The notes under the pieces were generated by a model. It made no database searches and was not told the DNA's origin. It was given only the letters and a program-made list of their open reading frames with translations. This document shows positions 10,471 to 22,849 of a stretch of DNA of 64,000 nucleotides, piece after piece; the stretch's first letter is position 1, and each line of letters begins with the position of its first letter. Source of the DNA: Diplosphaera chodatii (lineage: Eukaryota; Chlorophyta; Trebouxiophyceae; Prasiolales; Stichococcaceae). The DNA is taken from assembly GCA_032358165.1 (NCBI GenBank), contig JAALGY010000036.1, forward strand, positions 1,612,001 to 1,676,000. Reading direction: 5' to 3'. The translations under genes were made by a program, and so were the position numbers.

Positions 10471-13400
10471 ATGGGCAAGGGCTCATCGCTAAGCTGCCTG
10501 CTGGCGCTGGTGCTTGCATCAGGTGGGCTGCGATGTCATCGCGTGTGCAGTATCCTGCATGCACGAAAGCTGCAGTCTTTTGGTAGCTACCCAGCGAGCA
10601 TACGCTAGGGTTGCCTGGATCAGGCACTATGCTGCATGCCAGACACGCGGTATGGTGTGTCGAGACGACACTGCACTGCCGCCTGTGTGCATCGAGACAT
10701 GACTGCAGATTGATAGTGAGCTGCAGCAGTCATGTGAGTCCCTCAGCACCTTCAGAGCAGAGTGTCGCCTCGGCAAACCAATACAGCCTGTTGCTAGCTT
10801 GCATTGTGCACTACTGACAGCGCGTTGCTTAGATGTGTGCAGCCGCAGCTGCAGAGTCCAGGCCAAGCAGTGGCGGGGACTTCGCCGCACCAGATGCGGA
10901 GGCGTCAGTGCCAGGTGCAAACAGCAGAGCTTGTACCAGATGTCTTGTCCTCGACGCCTGCAGAGGCTGAACCTGGCACGTTGCGCACATATGCAGACTG
11001 GTTGCACATCAATTGCAGCGTGGCTCTGAGTACGTGTAGCGACTTCATGCGGACTCTGGCTTTGTGGCAGCGCGGCTCCAGTGTCCACATCAAGCAGATT
11101 ACAGCATACTTTGATGACCACCTCTTTGCGGCCTGCACCCTGGTGCAGGCGGCACTTCCGCCCCCAGGCTGGCGGCCGTAGGCCGGCGCCGCCTGACTCT
11201 TGTCCCTGGGGTGACGTCAGGTCTGACCATCAAGACACAGCCGGTGCGCTTCATCAGCTGCTGATGCACCTCTTGCCCTGCCTCGACGAATGGGTGTTTG
11301 TTCACCCATTGACGAGGGGACTGCAGAATGTGCAAAACACACCTGTGCAGCAGCTCCATTCCGTTTGCATCTTGCGGCTCTCCTTCTCAGATTATCTCGT
11401 GTCCTATTGCAAACAATGCTCTCTACTGTGTTACACCCAATACCAGCCAGTGGAGTAAGTCCGCCCCGCAGCCTCTTGGCGGCCTGTCAATCTCGCATCG
11501 TATTGTGGGTGGCGTCAGCTGCTGCTGTGCTCCGAATGCACAGGCAGCTGTCGACATCTGCACCCCGCCCAGCCAGTCTGATTCTGCCAGTTTCTCAAGA
11601 GTAGCATGTTCTATGTGCTGATCTGCTGGGTGCATGCAGATCCACTTTGATCTATGGCTGATCTCAGGCCTTTGTAATCTGCGGTGCTGACGTGCTGCAG
11701 GTGACCTTCAACAAGTCCAACGTGCTGGTGCCCTCAGTCATCAACACCACCTTCTTTAACCAGAGCAGCGCGTTCAACACCTCTGCGCTGCTGCAGGTGC
11801 AACGATGTCTTTGTACTGACTCTGCTTCTACTAACCGCCCTCCAAGTTGGTGTCATCCACATTAAGGACCGGGCTGCTGACGTCGCTGCGCAACCGGTGT
11901 GACCCTGCTTCGGGGTGTGACCCTCAGCCTGCGTCTGCACATCTGTCCACTCCCAGGCAGATGGTTTGTTGGACCCGCACGTTTCTGGCCATCAACCCTC
12001 CATTGGGATACAGCTGTGTGCGGCATTTCTTGCACCATCTGCCTGGCAGCCGCTTATCGTTCCCTGCTGTCGCAGCTGATGTCAGCAGCATGGTAGGCTT
12101 ATATCGTCTACACATGTTCCTGTCATGCACGACAAGCATGAACACATGATCAGCCCTTCCTGTGTTCGCAAGGCGGCACCTGGCTCTCGTACTAGCCGGC
12201 CAGCGGTGGCTGTTCCAAACCGTTGCGCCGCTGAGTGTTTGCGGAGCCATGCTCGTGCGCAGGCGCTCAACCTGACGCAGCTCCTCAACTCGACCCACGG
12301 CGTCAACCTGATGGGCGTGCCGCTGGTCGCCAACATCTCGCTGTCCGGCCGCAACCGCACCGTCATCACCGCCTCCGCCGTCGCCGCCGCCACCGCCGCC
12401 GCGGGTGGGGCCTTAAGAAGTGCTGGCCAATCTACACGGATGTCAGAACTTCTGAGCATGAACTACCTGCACAGTGCATGCACATCTGACGGCTGTGAGC
12501 ACTCGACTGGTTGGGCTGCTGGCGTGAAAGTTGGGTGCGTGGCAACATGCCTTGGCCAGTGTGGTGCATCCATCTGTCCACCGAGGCTGGTCCACAAAGG
12601 CTGTCTGAGCTGCATGTGACTTCTATTGCAAGGCTGGTGCACAGGTTGATAAGGTTTCAGACGATGCTTTGAGGTTGGGAAGCAGCTTCTCACCACATGC
12701 AAGTCCTCTTGTGCAGCCGAGAGCGCGCAGGCGGCGTCCGCTGCGGGGCTGGCTGCCGCGCAGGCGGCGCAGGCCGCCAACGCCGCCGGCACCGCCTCTA
12801 CCGCCGCCGGCCTGGCGCTCGTGGCAGGTGTCTCCAACACTGCACCTTATCAAGGAGGACTTCTTTATCAAGCTGCCAGCATGTGTTGCTGTTAAGTTGC
12901 TAGAGCCGCCGGGGTGGGGAACCACGGCCAGCCCTGCGCTGAGAGTGTGCCTGTGTCAATGGTAAGGCTGGCAGTTCTGTGCCGACAGACGGAAGTGCAG
13001 CCCCAGGTGGCCAGCAAGCATGGTGCTGCAACGATCATGTGCAACAGCTTCATGGCCATGGGCGACCCTTGCTGCGCCGCAGCGCGTCAGCAGGCCTGAT
13101 GTGCTGCGGCCTCTGAGCTTCGCTTTTGGTCAAAGTTAGCCCGGCTGGAGTGCTTGTGGCACTATTGCATGGTTCCGCGTCTCAGAGCACTGCAAACCTG
13201 CGTAGCTGCTGAGCATTCTTGCACAAGATGGCGTGAAGGCGTGACAACCCACATGCATTCTAGCTACAGCTCCTGATGATCAATGTGGTGCGGTTGTTCA
13301 CCCCTTCAGGCCCCATCCCTGGGCCGCCTGGACTGGCGGGAGCCCCTGGCATTGGCATTCCAGGTGCCCCGGGCGCCAACGGCACCGCAGGCGCGCCCGG

Positions 13401-16400
13401 CACCCCGGTGAGCGGCTCCAGTCAGCTTGGTTTCCTGCTAGGAGCTGCCAGGGTCTCCGGCTGCACACGCAGCCTACTGGCACACACTTGCACCAGGTGT
13501 CGGTACTGTTGCGGCAGCAGGCATCTCAACGCCCATCTGATGATCTGCCTTTGCATGATGGGTCTCACTGAAAAATGAGGACAGCCGTTGAACTGCAGCA
13601 ACATAGTGATAACAGGCAGTACTAGACGAGGAGTAGGTCCTTAGCAGTTGCCATGATAGAGCGTTGGTGGCAGCCACGAAGGCAGCGCGCAATGCAATAC
13701 TGATGGCGTGCTAACGGCATATCTGCTGGATCATGGTTTGGTTGGCAAATGACATCCAGCAGCAAACACAATGCTGGATGTTTTGTTTTCCTCCATCTGC
13801 ATGATCCAGCACACTCTGACAAGCTGCAGCGCTAAGAGACATTGCCGGTGCATGACGACTGTGATGGTGGTTTTGGTTTCCGCGTACCGTTACAGTACCA
13901 CGCCGAGGTCTCATACCCCTGATGCCACTGGTGCAGGGTTCAGCTGGCCCCGGAGGCGTGCCTGGACCATCCGGCATCCCCGGGCTGCCGGTGCGCTCAA
14001 CGTTGAACCATAGTCGGCCCACAAATTTGCTTGCCCATCCGACTGCACTGCTGGTCCTCTGCCCCGCCCCTCACTCGGCAGGTGCTACTCAACCGTGCTG
14101 GTCAGGCTTGCACATCAGAGAGAAGGTAGACTCAGACACAAAAGAGACCGTCATCTGCCGCTGCGCAGGCGCCGCCAGGAGCCCCTGGAGCGCCCGGCCC
14201 GCTGGGGCCAGCCGGGCCCCTGGGCCCCATCGGACCCCAGGGCATCGGCCTCCCAGGCATGTTTCCACGTTGCCTGTGACAACCGTTCTGATACATGTCA
14301 CCCTGCAAGCAAGGCAGTATAAGACTGCGGGCTGCTGCTGTCAACTATAGTGTGGATGCAACAGTGGGTTTGCTGGGCATTTGCAAAAGCAGTCGAGGAA
14401 GCAGCCTGCTCCACGATGTTTGTCGTGCATGTGTCCTCAAGGCCACTACTGCGAGTCACTGCAGCAGGCATACACTTGAGCACAGCAGGTCAGTGATAAC
14501 CCCACGAACTGATGTATCGGGCTGTCTCCCATTCAGGGCCGCCGGGGCCGGTTGGCATTGGCATCGGCTACGCCGGTCCGCCGGGCATTCAGGGCAAGGT
14601 TGGAGTGGCGGGCGTCCTGGGGGCGCCAGGTACTGCCCCTGATGTTGTCCCTCAGGTCAACACTTTGTACATGGTGATGTGAATTTTACGCACAAGATGC
14701 TCAATGGCAAATGCTGCTTGCTGACATCTTGCAACACCTGATCGTTCGGTCTTTCGCCGCGCAGGCGCGCCTGGCAGCGCTGGACCGCCGGGCACTGCAG
14801 GGCCGCCGGGGTCGGTCGGCGCACCAGGCATTGCCGGGTGAGGCCGCACCGCTCTTGCTCCTCTATATCTGTCTCTACTGACTGCTGCCAGAACAGGGCA
14901 GCCGCGTGACATGCTGCTGCTGCTACAAGGCTGCTGCTGTGGCGCATCCTTGTAACACCTTGGCATCTGCTTGCTGCTGCACACCAGTAGGCTGGTCTAC
15001 ACTAGATTGAACGCTGGCTCGGACAAGGACGCCATGCGGTGTGTTTATTTTTGCATGCAGGTATGGCATACCAGGATCTCCAGGCACCCCGGTGAGCAGA
15101 CTCTGAATACCGAGTGACCTTCAAACATTGGCATGAAGCTGGTCCTGCATCAAGAACAGTGTTGGGCAATGCATAGCGCACTGCTTCTTGCAACGGCTTG
15201 CGGCACACGGATGCACTCACACCTAGGACCTTTGGCTGTGCTCCAGGGCTCCCCTGGAGCGCCTGGAGGCTACTACACCGCCATCCCTGTCCCCGTGTAC
15301 CCGCCGGCAGAATCGCCCATCAGCATTGAGGGGGCCATCGCCTCGCAGCCTGTGGAGGTGCGTCAACAGCAACAAAAGCTGCAGTGCATCTGACTCCAAG
15401 AACAGCCACTCGCACCTGCTGTCCGTGCGTGCACCAGTAGGCCTGTCAGGCGAGGCCGCCTTGCATCAATGGTACACACCATTGCAGATAGCGATGGCCT
15501 GCCTACCTCAGCAGCTGTTATTGCAGCGCGCGTTTGCAGATATTGAGCTGCTGTTTGTGCGCACGCAGGTCAAGACCATTGCCGGCTCGGCGCCCTCCTA
15601 CTTCCGCTTCGGCGCCGCCAGCTACCCTGGGTACGCGGCGCCGGTTCCAGCGGTCGTGACGGCGGCGCCAACGACTGCACCGACACCGCCACTTGTAGTG
15701 CTGCCGGTGGGTGGTTTGCCGACATCTGTACAGCGCTCCTGCTTTCACAGGTTGTGTAGGTGGCACGCTGCCAACGCCTGTGCAAAACCTTGCAGGCGTG
15801 AACACTGCAAGGTGCTGCACCAGATGCTACAGGCAGATCATGCACCGTATGATCGTGGCTGACCTTTGCAGTGCTGTCTGTGTACTGGTGCATTACCGCT
15901 TGAGCACCAATTTCTGGACTCTTTGATCTGACTCTTTGATTGTTTTTGTTGCATCTAGCTGACCGCCATGCATGCACGTGTGCAGGCCACGCCAGCGCCC
16001 AGCTATACCACCCCAGCGCCCTCGCCCGCGACCACATACGCCGCCTCCGCCACGCCAGCGCCCACGCCGTACCCGACCGTGCTGGTGGGCTGGCGCAGCA
16101 TCCAGGGCTCAAGGCTGCCCGCAGATGTACACTCAGCACGGCAGCTTGCAGATGTGCTGTTGGACAGCTTCTGTAGCAGTCACCTGCCAGCCTGCCAGTT
16201 CGAGAGGGATAGCATACCCCATCCAGCAACCTCTTCCTGGCTGCAGGTGCCGCTGCCGCTGCCAGCAGCCACGGCCACGCCAACACCCTACCCCACCGTC
16301 ATCGTGCCCGCCCCCATCACCCCGCCGCCCACTCCGCCGCCGACGCCGCCGCCCACCGCCGCACCCACCCCTGCCCCGACCCCCAAGGTGCACTCGAGCT

Positions 16401-17789
16401 GCAGCTGACGACTTTCCCTCCGTGATTTGCTGGATCTGTTGGACGAAGCAAGAGCCAGCCTGCCGTGTTGCTGGCGGCGCACATCCCCGCTGCCACCAGC
16501 GGCGCCTCTGCCCTCCAGCCAGCAGCTGCTCGCAGAGCCTGGAGTGCTGCCAAAGTGCTGCGACAGCCATGCTACTCATCTGGTGATGTGCCGCATCATA
16601 TGGGGTACCGCTGGTGCCTTGACGGTGCAGGTGACGGTGGTGCCGCTGCCCGCTGTTCCCGTTCCGGTGCCTGTCGCGCTGACGCCCTCACCAACTCCGC
16701 CACCAACTGCAGCGGTACCACTGCACTGCCATATATGAAAACGGGCCACTTTTGCGCACGCTGCTGCAGCTCGTGCATCTGCACGCCGATCTTGAAGCCA
16801 TGCTGGCAGGAGTCGAGCCTGCTGAGCGTAACATATGAACATACCGGTTGACACCTGTCCTGATTGCCATCAGGTGGCAGCCATACCTGCAGCTGCGCCT
16901 GTCGCTTTGACGCCATCCCCAACTCCGCCGCCAACTGTGGTAGTGAGGCCCTTTCTACTCCACTCTGCGCTTAGACTGCTGGCTTGTGCCAGTTTGCAGT
17001 AGGCTGCTGCGCAGTTGTGTTCTTGGAAGTGCATGCTGTCGATGTAGCCTGGCTGGTCAAACTTGGGCGACGATCTGTGTCTTTCCCCAGCTGACAGAAG
17101 ACTGTTGCCTGGGTCGTAGATTGCCGCGCCTGTTGTGCCGACGCCCGCACCAACCCCGCCGCCAACTGCAGCAGTGAGCGCACAGCTGCTGTGTCACATG
17201 CTTTGCTGCCATGCGATGTGCAGCCGACTCTGCCTGGGAGACCAGCTGTGGCTGCTGCATATGGTTTTGCTTGTTCAAGTGGACGGCGGGTCACAAGTAA
17301 GGTTCAGCCGAGCTGATCTGCATAGCGGCCCGAGCTGTACATTGCTGTGACTGATGACGTGCCCCAATGATGTGACACCAGGTGACCGCCCCAGTCACCG
17401 TGGCGCCGCTCGTGCCAGTCACTCCTGCGCCGACCCCACCGCCGACCGTGGCGGTCAGGCTTTGCACCCTCTCTAGTGTGCTCTGTAGCACTGCACCACT
17501 GATAGCTTCCAGCCACCGCACAGTCTTGTCCACAGCAGGTACTGCATCAGTCGGATGCATGTGTTCACATGCTGTGCTGACCTAAGGCCCAACCTTCATG
17601 TTGAAGCCCAAGCAATAATCGCTCAACTACACAAACCTCAACCCTGAACAGGTCGTCCCAGTTGTGGCGCCAACCGCGGCTGTTCCAGCGGCGCCAGTGG
17701 CCCCGGTGCCCTCGCCGGCGCCTGTTGCCCCGACGCCGACTGCTCCGCTGGCGCCCGGCGGCGCCAGCGGCCTGCTCACCGGGCGCTGA
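10471..17789 (+). CDS. Secreted collagen-like protein with a proline/threonine-rich tail (extracellular matrix type)
   Basis: Twenty-three exons chain in phase to 672 residues: 10471-10522, 10843-10914, 10964-11029, 11221-11243, 11391-11504, 11701-11796, 12263-12404, 12717-12827, 13310-13407, 13937-13990, 14169-14256, 14537-14629, 14765-14837, 15061-15091, 15247-15357, 15569-15706, 15986-16084, 16247-16387, 16631-16714, 16874-16942, 17120-17173, 17382-17453, 17652-17789. A signal peptide (MGKGSSLSCLLALVLAS) comes first. A head of about 225 residues holds N-x-S/T sites, followed by an Ala-rich helix. Then come collagen Gly-X-Y runs (GPIPGPPGLAGAPGIG, GPPGTAGPPGS), one per exon. The tail is a series of exons each ending in PTP(A/P)PTPPPT-like text. 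Proline hydroxylation and glycosylation, as in pherophorin/HRGP wall proteins, is an inference. The exon 5 donor (11505) was chosen to keep frame. Intron 11 is GC-AG (donor 14257). Confidence 0.82.
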
Positions 17790-19033
17790 TCGGAGCACGC
17801 TGCCACCGCCGCACCAGCACCAGCCACAGCGGTGTACAGCTGTTGCTGGAGGCAGCAGCGGCGGCGGCGGTGGCAGATCACAATGGTCCAGGCGGAAGCT
17901 GAGCCAAGAGCCCATACCCTCAGCGCGCTCATGACAATTCGACGATGCAGCAAAGGCATGGCAGCCTGTGATTCAGTTCATGCGTCAGGCTGCCACAGCA
18001 GCTGAAGTTCAAGGTTGTGGCAGAGCAGGCAGATGCTAGCGCCTGCATGTGACACGACCAGGGGTAGGCACAGTTGCCAGGCAAGCGGCAGATGCTCACA
18101 CCCCGTGATTGCATGTCGCCAAGCCTGGGAAGTGGCCTGGCAGAGTGGGGAGGGGATTTCTAGGCCCAGAGGGCAGTGCAGCGTAGGACCTCATAGGGCT
18201 GCCACATGTGAGCTTGATTCCGGTCACAGATGCCAACAGTGAGGCTAGTGGTTTCCAGCCACTGTATATGAAGCTTGCAACTGTGCGTGATGTTGTCATT
18301 CAGCCTGCATGTCAGGCTAGTGCTTTGCTGTGGTCAGATGACAGATGTGCAACAACCATTGGTCTGGAGTGTGCATATTGTATGTACAGTTGTCAGTGAA
18401 GAAATAACTAAAAGTTGCTCATTGCTTGGACAATGCGGCTGCACATACCACTTCGATCGCTTGACTGCTGTAAGCTGTGAGCTGACAGCAGTCGGTGGGC
18501 ATAAGTTCTGCTGTCTCCTTACATTCTCATTGACAGAGGCTGGCATAGCAGCGCCGTCAGGCTGACACCAGCTGACATGTGGTCCATGACTACTGCTTCT
18601 CAAAACCCAAAACACCTCCAATATCATGTGTGCTTCCGTATGCCTGTAACATCCTCTCTCGCTCGAAGGACTAGCTGGTATGGGACTATACTGCCAACAT
18701 CCGCAGTCCGCGCAGCGATGCATAAACTATGCTGCTGGCCTTTGCCGTACATGTGCTCAGAATTGTGGCCCAGCAGCACCAGCCCACTACATGCTGTGAA
18801 TAGCAAGCAAGGTGCAGACTGAGCAGGCGGACGCCAGCCGATATGCCGCGTGGCAGATCAGCAGCAGTTCGCCCCCCTGGCAAGCCATGCTACACATTCC
18901 AGGCCTCAGCATGCCAAACGCTCCAGTTGCCTGTACGGCCGCTGCTGCTGAGCTGCTGGGGGCCAGAAAGAGACCGAGGCCAGGCTTCTGACGCTGGCAG
19001 CTGCTGCTATGCTGTCCACGCGCCTGTGCTGCA
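17790..19033. other. Intergenic region between convergent genes
   Basis: About 1.2 kb separating the collagen-like gene (+) from the dehydratase gene (-). It should hold both 3' ends. No supported exon or RNA gene was seen. Confidence 0.5.
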
Positions 19034-19116
19034 AGGCTCACATGGCGATGTGGTAGCTGCCCAGCAGCACACGCATCCAGGGGGCGTACGCCTCCAGGTT
19101 CTCGAGCGCATGTCGC
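19034..19116 (-). repeat. Degenerate copy of the last exon of the dehydratase gene
   Basis: This stretch matches 19145-19229, the terminal exon plus stop codon of the gene next door, with scattered changes and one 3-base insertion. Read on the minus strand it still gives [10 protein letters not shown] before a stop codon. It lies about 111 bp further downstream, so it is a tandem partial duplication, now probably 3' UTR. Confidence 0.8.
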
Positions 19117-19149
19117 TGCGCTATTGTTCATGCGGCTGCGCGGTAAAGA

Positions 19150-22100
19150 TCACACGGCGATGGGGTAGCTGCCCAGCACGCGCATCCAGGTGGCGTACTC
19201 CTCGAGGTTCTTCAGCGCATTCTGCACCTTGGTCTGCGGCGGCAGGGGCGCAAGCGTGTCAGCAGTGTCACCTGGAAAGACGGTTGTGAACCCGGGGGCA
19301 TAACTTTTCAGCTGCAGCTTGAACGTGCAGGTCACCATGAAGCTCGTTCCCAGCGAACCGTCAGACTGTTGCACCAGATGACATGATTGGCACCCCATAC
19401 AATCAGTGTAAAGTTTATCCCTCCGATGCGGGGCCTTGGGCGCACAGCCGTCCCGGGAGCTTTTGCTGGGGACGACACACATGAAACAGGCATGTGTACG
19501 AGCGCTGCCCACCCCGGCGGTGGAGCCAGTTACTTCCCGCAGGGACTGTATCATAAACCTACCTCAGCGGTGGAGCGAGCCAGTACTTCCCGCAGGGACT
19601 GTATCATAAACCCACCTCGGCGGTGGAGCCGGCAAAGTCGATGAAGAAGACGTAGTTGTAGGAGCGCCGCCCGTTGTTCATCTCGTGCAGGATGGGGGAG
19701 CTGCGCAGCGGCCGGCTCTCCATCTTGGTCATGTTGATGTCCCGCAGCGCAAACACACTCATCGCCTGCAGCGGGACATTTGGTGGGTGGATGAAATGCA
19801 ACGCCTGCTGGCCCTGGGAAGCGAGCAACAGAAAGCAGCTTCCAGTCCCTGAACCCTTGAGGTTCAGTCCTCTTCACTTGGATGCCCTGCGTAAGGCTGC
19901 TGTTGATGCACAGGCGACGGACTTTTCTGCTGCTGGACTCGAGTGCTGCACTCAAGGGCCAATGGCATTTGCTGCCGGTCATTGTGGCAGCATCTGTGCA
20001 TGTGTGCACGCCCAATGTCCGCTGTGATGGCAGGGTTTACCCTAAACCCTGCAGCGGCAAGAGGGGCGCGCCTTGTACAGCTGGCCGGGGCCCTCCTGCA
20101 TGGAGAACACGATGGTGGTCTTGTACGCCCCGGGCTCCGGGTTGTACACCACCAGCGGCTCGCGCGCCAGCAGGATGAAGCGCGTCACGTTGTCTGTATT
20201 GTCCTGCTGGGGGGGCCGAACAGCGGATGTTGTCTGGGCTGCTGACCCACGTGTTGCGTGCGCACGTTGCACGCCTTATGTGCCAGCTCCGCGTAGCTGT
20301 GATGGAGAGCGTTCGACCACAAGCAACCAGCTGCGTTCCGGTTGCTGGGATGCTGGTCGGTAACAGTCACGCATCCTGGGGCTTCGTTGGAAGCAGGAAG
20401 CCCACCTGGATGCCCTCGTCCAGCGCCTCCAGCCCGTACAGCTCCGCCGCACGCTTGAACGCGACCGCTGCCACGCCCCTGCAGGCACAGGAGGACAAAC
20501 TAGATATAATGGTTGATCAGCAGGGCAGCGCAGGCCACGAGCATGTGCCCGCTGCCCCTGTCCTGCGCCATAAAGGCTGAAGGGGGCTGCCGCACACCAT
20601 GCAGAAGGCCGCGGGCAACGGCATCGGCTGAGCTGTTGACGCTCCGCCCGTTCAAGCGGCACAGCCACACGGTGACATCCTGCTTCAGCGCATGCAGGTC
20701 GACGGCATCGGAAGGGAGCAAGACGAGGGTACACCCCACGAGGGTTTGGGCTTTAGGGAAGGACACCTGCGCTGGTTGCGCGCGATGTCCTGCGCCGCGC
20801 CGGCCGTGTCGAACACCGCCTCCCGCACGCCCCTCGGGTTGGGCAGGTTCCGCAGGTACCGGTCGCACTGCGACAGCGCCTGCGGGCGGAGATAGAGCAG
20901 TCAGCTGGAGCCAGGACGCCGCTTGGGCTCAGCAGTATGGCTGCATTGCATGATGCTAACACAAGTTGGCAGCATGCAAAGCACTTTGACGTTCAGTCAG
21001 CTACTAAGCGGTCCCCTCTCTGCAGGTGACTGCCACTGGCACTGGGGTTCCATCTGCACTTCTGCGCGGCAAATCCCATGTTGTGACCCTCTGCTCCATG
21101 TTGTGACCCTCTACCATTGCGACCCGCCTGCGGGTGGCTGATGACGCGCTCGATGTCCTCCAGCTTCGTGCCCGGCAGCGCCAGCAGGCAGTGGTTCACG
21201 TCCACCAGCGTCTCGCCCACGATGTGCAGCCTGCAGCAATGGCCACTCATGTGGGTTGGAACTCGATCGGGGTGTTGGAGCGTGGCTGCCGGCAGCGTGA
21301 GCAGGCACCACCCACCAGTCGGCTGCCTTCAGGCGGCTGTCGTGTGCACAGTCACCGGAGCAGCAGACTGAGGATGTGCTGACTGATGCACCGCCACCCA
21401 TCGATCCTTGCTGCACCGCCCAGGCAACCGTCCAGACGGACTTGAAAGGCGGTCTCAGATAAATTGAAGTTGGGGGCGCACCGGTACTGCAGCAGCAGGT
21501 CCAGGTTGGCGTGAATGCTGCCGCCCAGGCTGTTCTCGATGGGCAGCACCGCGCGGTCCGCCGACCACTGGCTGAGCGACTGCGGGTCGGCAGGCAGCGC
21601 TTCTGGTTGTAACGCACCAGCATGCACATTGAGTGGTCAGGATGCAACACCAGTCAACGGGAGCGGCAGCAGCACAGGCGTCTCACTTGTGGCAAGCAGA
21701 AGAGCTCGAGCTGCTTGCTTTGCTGAGACAAAGGAAGGTGATGATGCCCGCATGCTGGATGTGCGGGGGGAGCTCTGAACTGTTTAGGGTGACAGCTTAA
21801 CCGCGCGGTGACCCGCTGCTGCGCACCTGGAACACCTGCTCGAACTGGTTGCAGGGCACGTGCATCCAGCCGGGGCAGGTGGCCAGGGCGGCCACCTCGC
21901 TGTAGGCGCCGGGCACGCCCTGGTACGCGATCGCGCTGGGGATCTGCTCCGGGGCGTCCTGCGGGCGCGACGACACCGCCACATCAGCGCCTCCCACAGC
22001 CGGCAAACTGGGCGTCATGCTGCGCTGCTCGTCCTCACCAACAGCAGATCTGCAGCTGTTGCACAGCTGTACGCTGTTGATGAGGTCGTACAAAAGGAGG

Positions 22101-22849
22101 CGCAATGGTTGCAGCCGGCCACCAACAGCGGTTTGCACTCCACCACAGGGTCTGCAACTGCGTGTTGCGCGGGCGGTGGTGGGACACAAAAGGCATGCCA
22201 GACTGCACAGCTGCACCGCTGGGCGCATCTCATTCACGTCTAGCTGAATGACGTCAACGCCTGACAATGCACAGCACAGGCTTCGTGTGCTGGAAGCAGG
22301 GCAGGTGGCGGCGCTGCAGTTAAGCCTGGGCACGTCCCCGAACCCCACAACCCTGGCACTCGTGCACCCACTGCTGCACATTACAGGCTCGCCAGGAGTC
22401 ATCGGTGTCCCCACGTGTGTGCCCGGCTCAAGATATGCAACGCTGCAGCAGGGCAAGGCGTGCCGGCTGCGGCAGCCTGCGAGTGGCGTCGACCGCTGCA
22501 AAACCTGCTCCCCCCGCTGCAGCCTGCCCTGCCGATCGCCCACCAGGCTCGCTTTACGGTGTTAAGAAGTGCGTGTACCAGCTGAGTGGCAGGGGATTCG
22601 CACCGCAAGCCCAGGCTGGTCCGGCCGCACTGGCGTGGCGGTGGCGGCCTGCACCGGATTCGGCACCGTCAGGATGGCGGCGGGGCTGCGGCGGCGCCGC
22701 TGAGCTGCGGAGCGGCGCGCCCGGCTGCGGTGGCTGCGGTGCGGCGCCAGCTGCGCGCCTGACAAGGCTGCAGAGCCGCGGCGGCACGGCAACAGCGCCG
22801 CCGCCGCCGCGTCAGCCCGGGACAGCTGGGCGGCCGCCAGCTGCCCCAT
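19150..22849 (-). CDS. ADT: Arogenate/prephenate dehydratase with C-terminal ACT domain
   Basis: The last step(s) of phenylalanine synthesis, normally in the plastid. Eight core exons chain in phase: 21958-21827, 21579-21482, 21230-21128, 20879-20767, 20478-20406, 20203-20072, 19765-19616 and 19233-19150 (295 residues). The catalytic part shows [63 protein letters not shown] and [25 protein letters not shown] is next, and then the ACT domain ([13 protein letters not shown]...[26 protein letters not shown]) ending LGSYPIAV. Two introns are GC-AG (donors at 21127 and 20071). The 5' end is uncertain: an Ala/Arg-rich ORF from 22849 to about 22579 looks like a plastid transit peptide, but I could not connect it in frame to 21958. 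The ACT domain predicts phenylalanine feedback. Arogenate versus prephenate preference cannot be read here. Confidence 0.9.
19517..19630 (-). repeat. Threefold local repeat around a splice donor
   Basis: The motif GCGGTGGAGC recurs at 19517, 19567 and 19620. The roughly 40 bases between copies (ACTTCCCGCAGGGACTGTATCATAAACC region) are repeated almost exactly. On the minus strand each copy carries the exon end (GSTAE) and a GT(G/A)GGT-like donor, so the last ACT-domain intron has two extra decoy donors. Confidence 0.8.
20030..20052. repeat. Perfect telomere-motif hairpin in an intron
   Basis: GCAGGGTTTA and its exact complement TAAACCCTGC flank a CCC loop. The hairpin lies 19 nt downstream of a non-canonical GCGCGC donor in the dehydratase gene. 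Confidence 0.9.

Noticed and set aside
11455..11700. GTAAGT at 11455 as the donor of collagen-gene exon 5
   Set aside because: It is the best-looking donor, but it breaks frame with the next clear exon (11701). The donor at 11505 keeps phase 0. The choice remains to be settled by cDNA.
22399..22540. Candidate exon ([12 protein letters not shown] on the minus strand) as a second transit-peptide exon of the dehydratase
   Set aside because: Its acceptor fits, but no donor gives the phase needed to join 21958, so I left the 5' end open.
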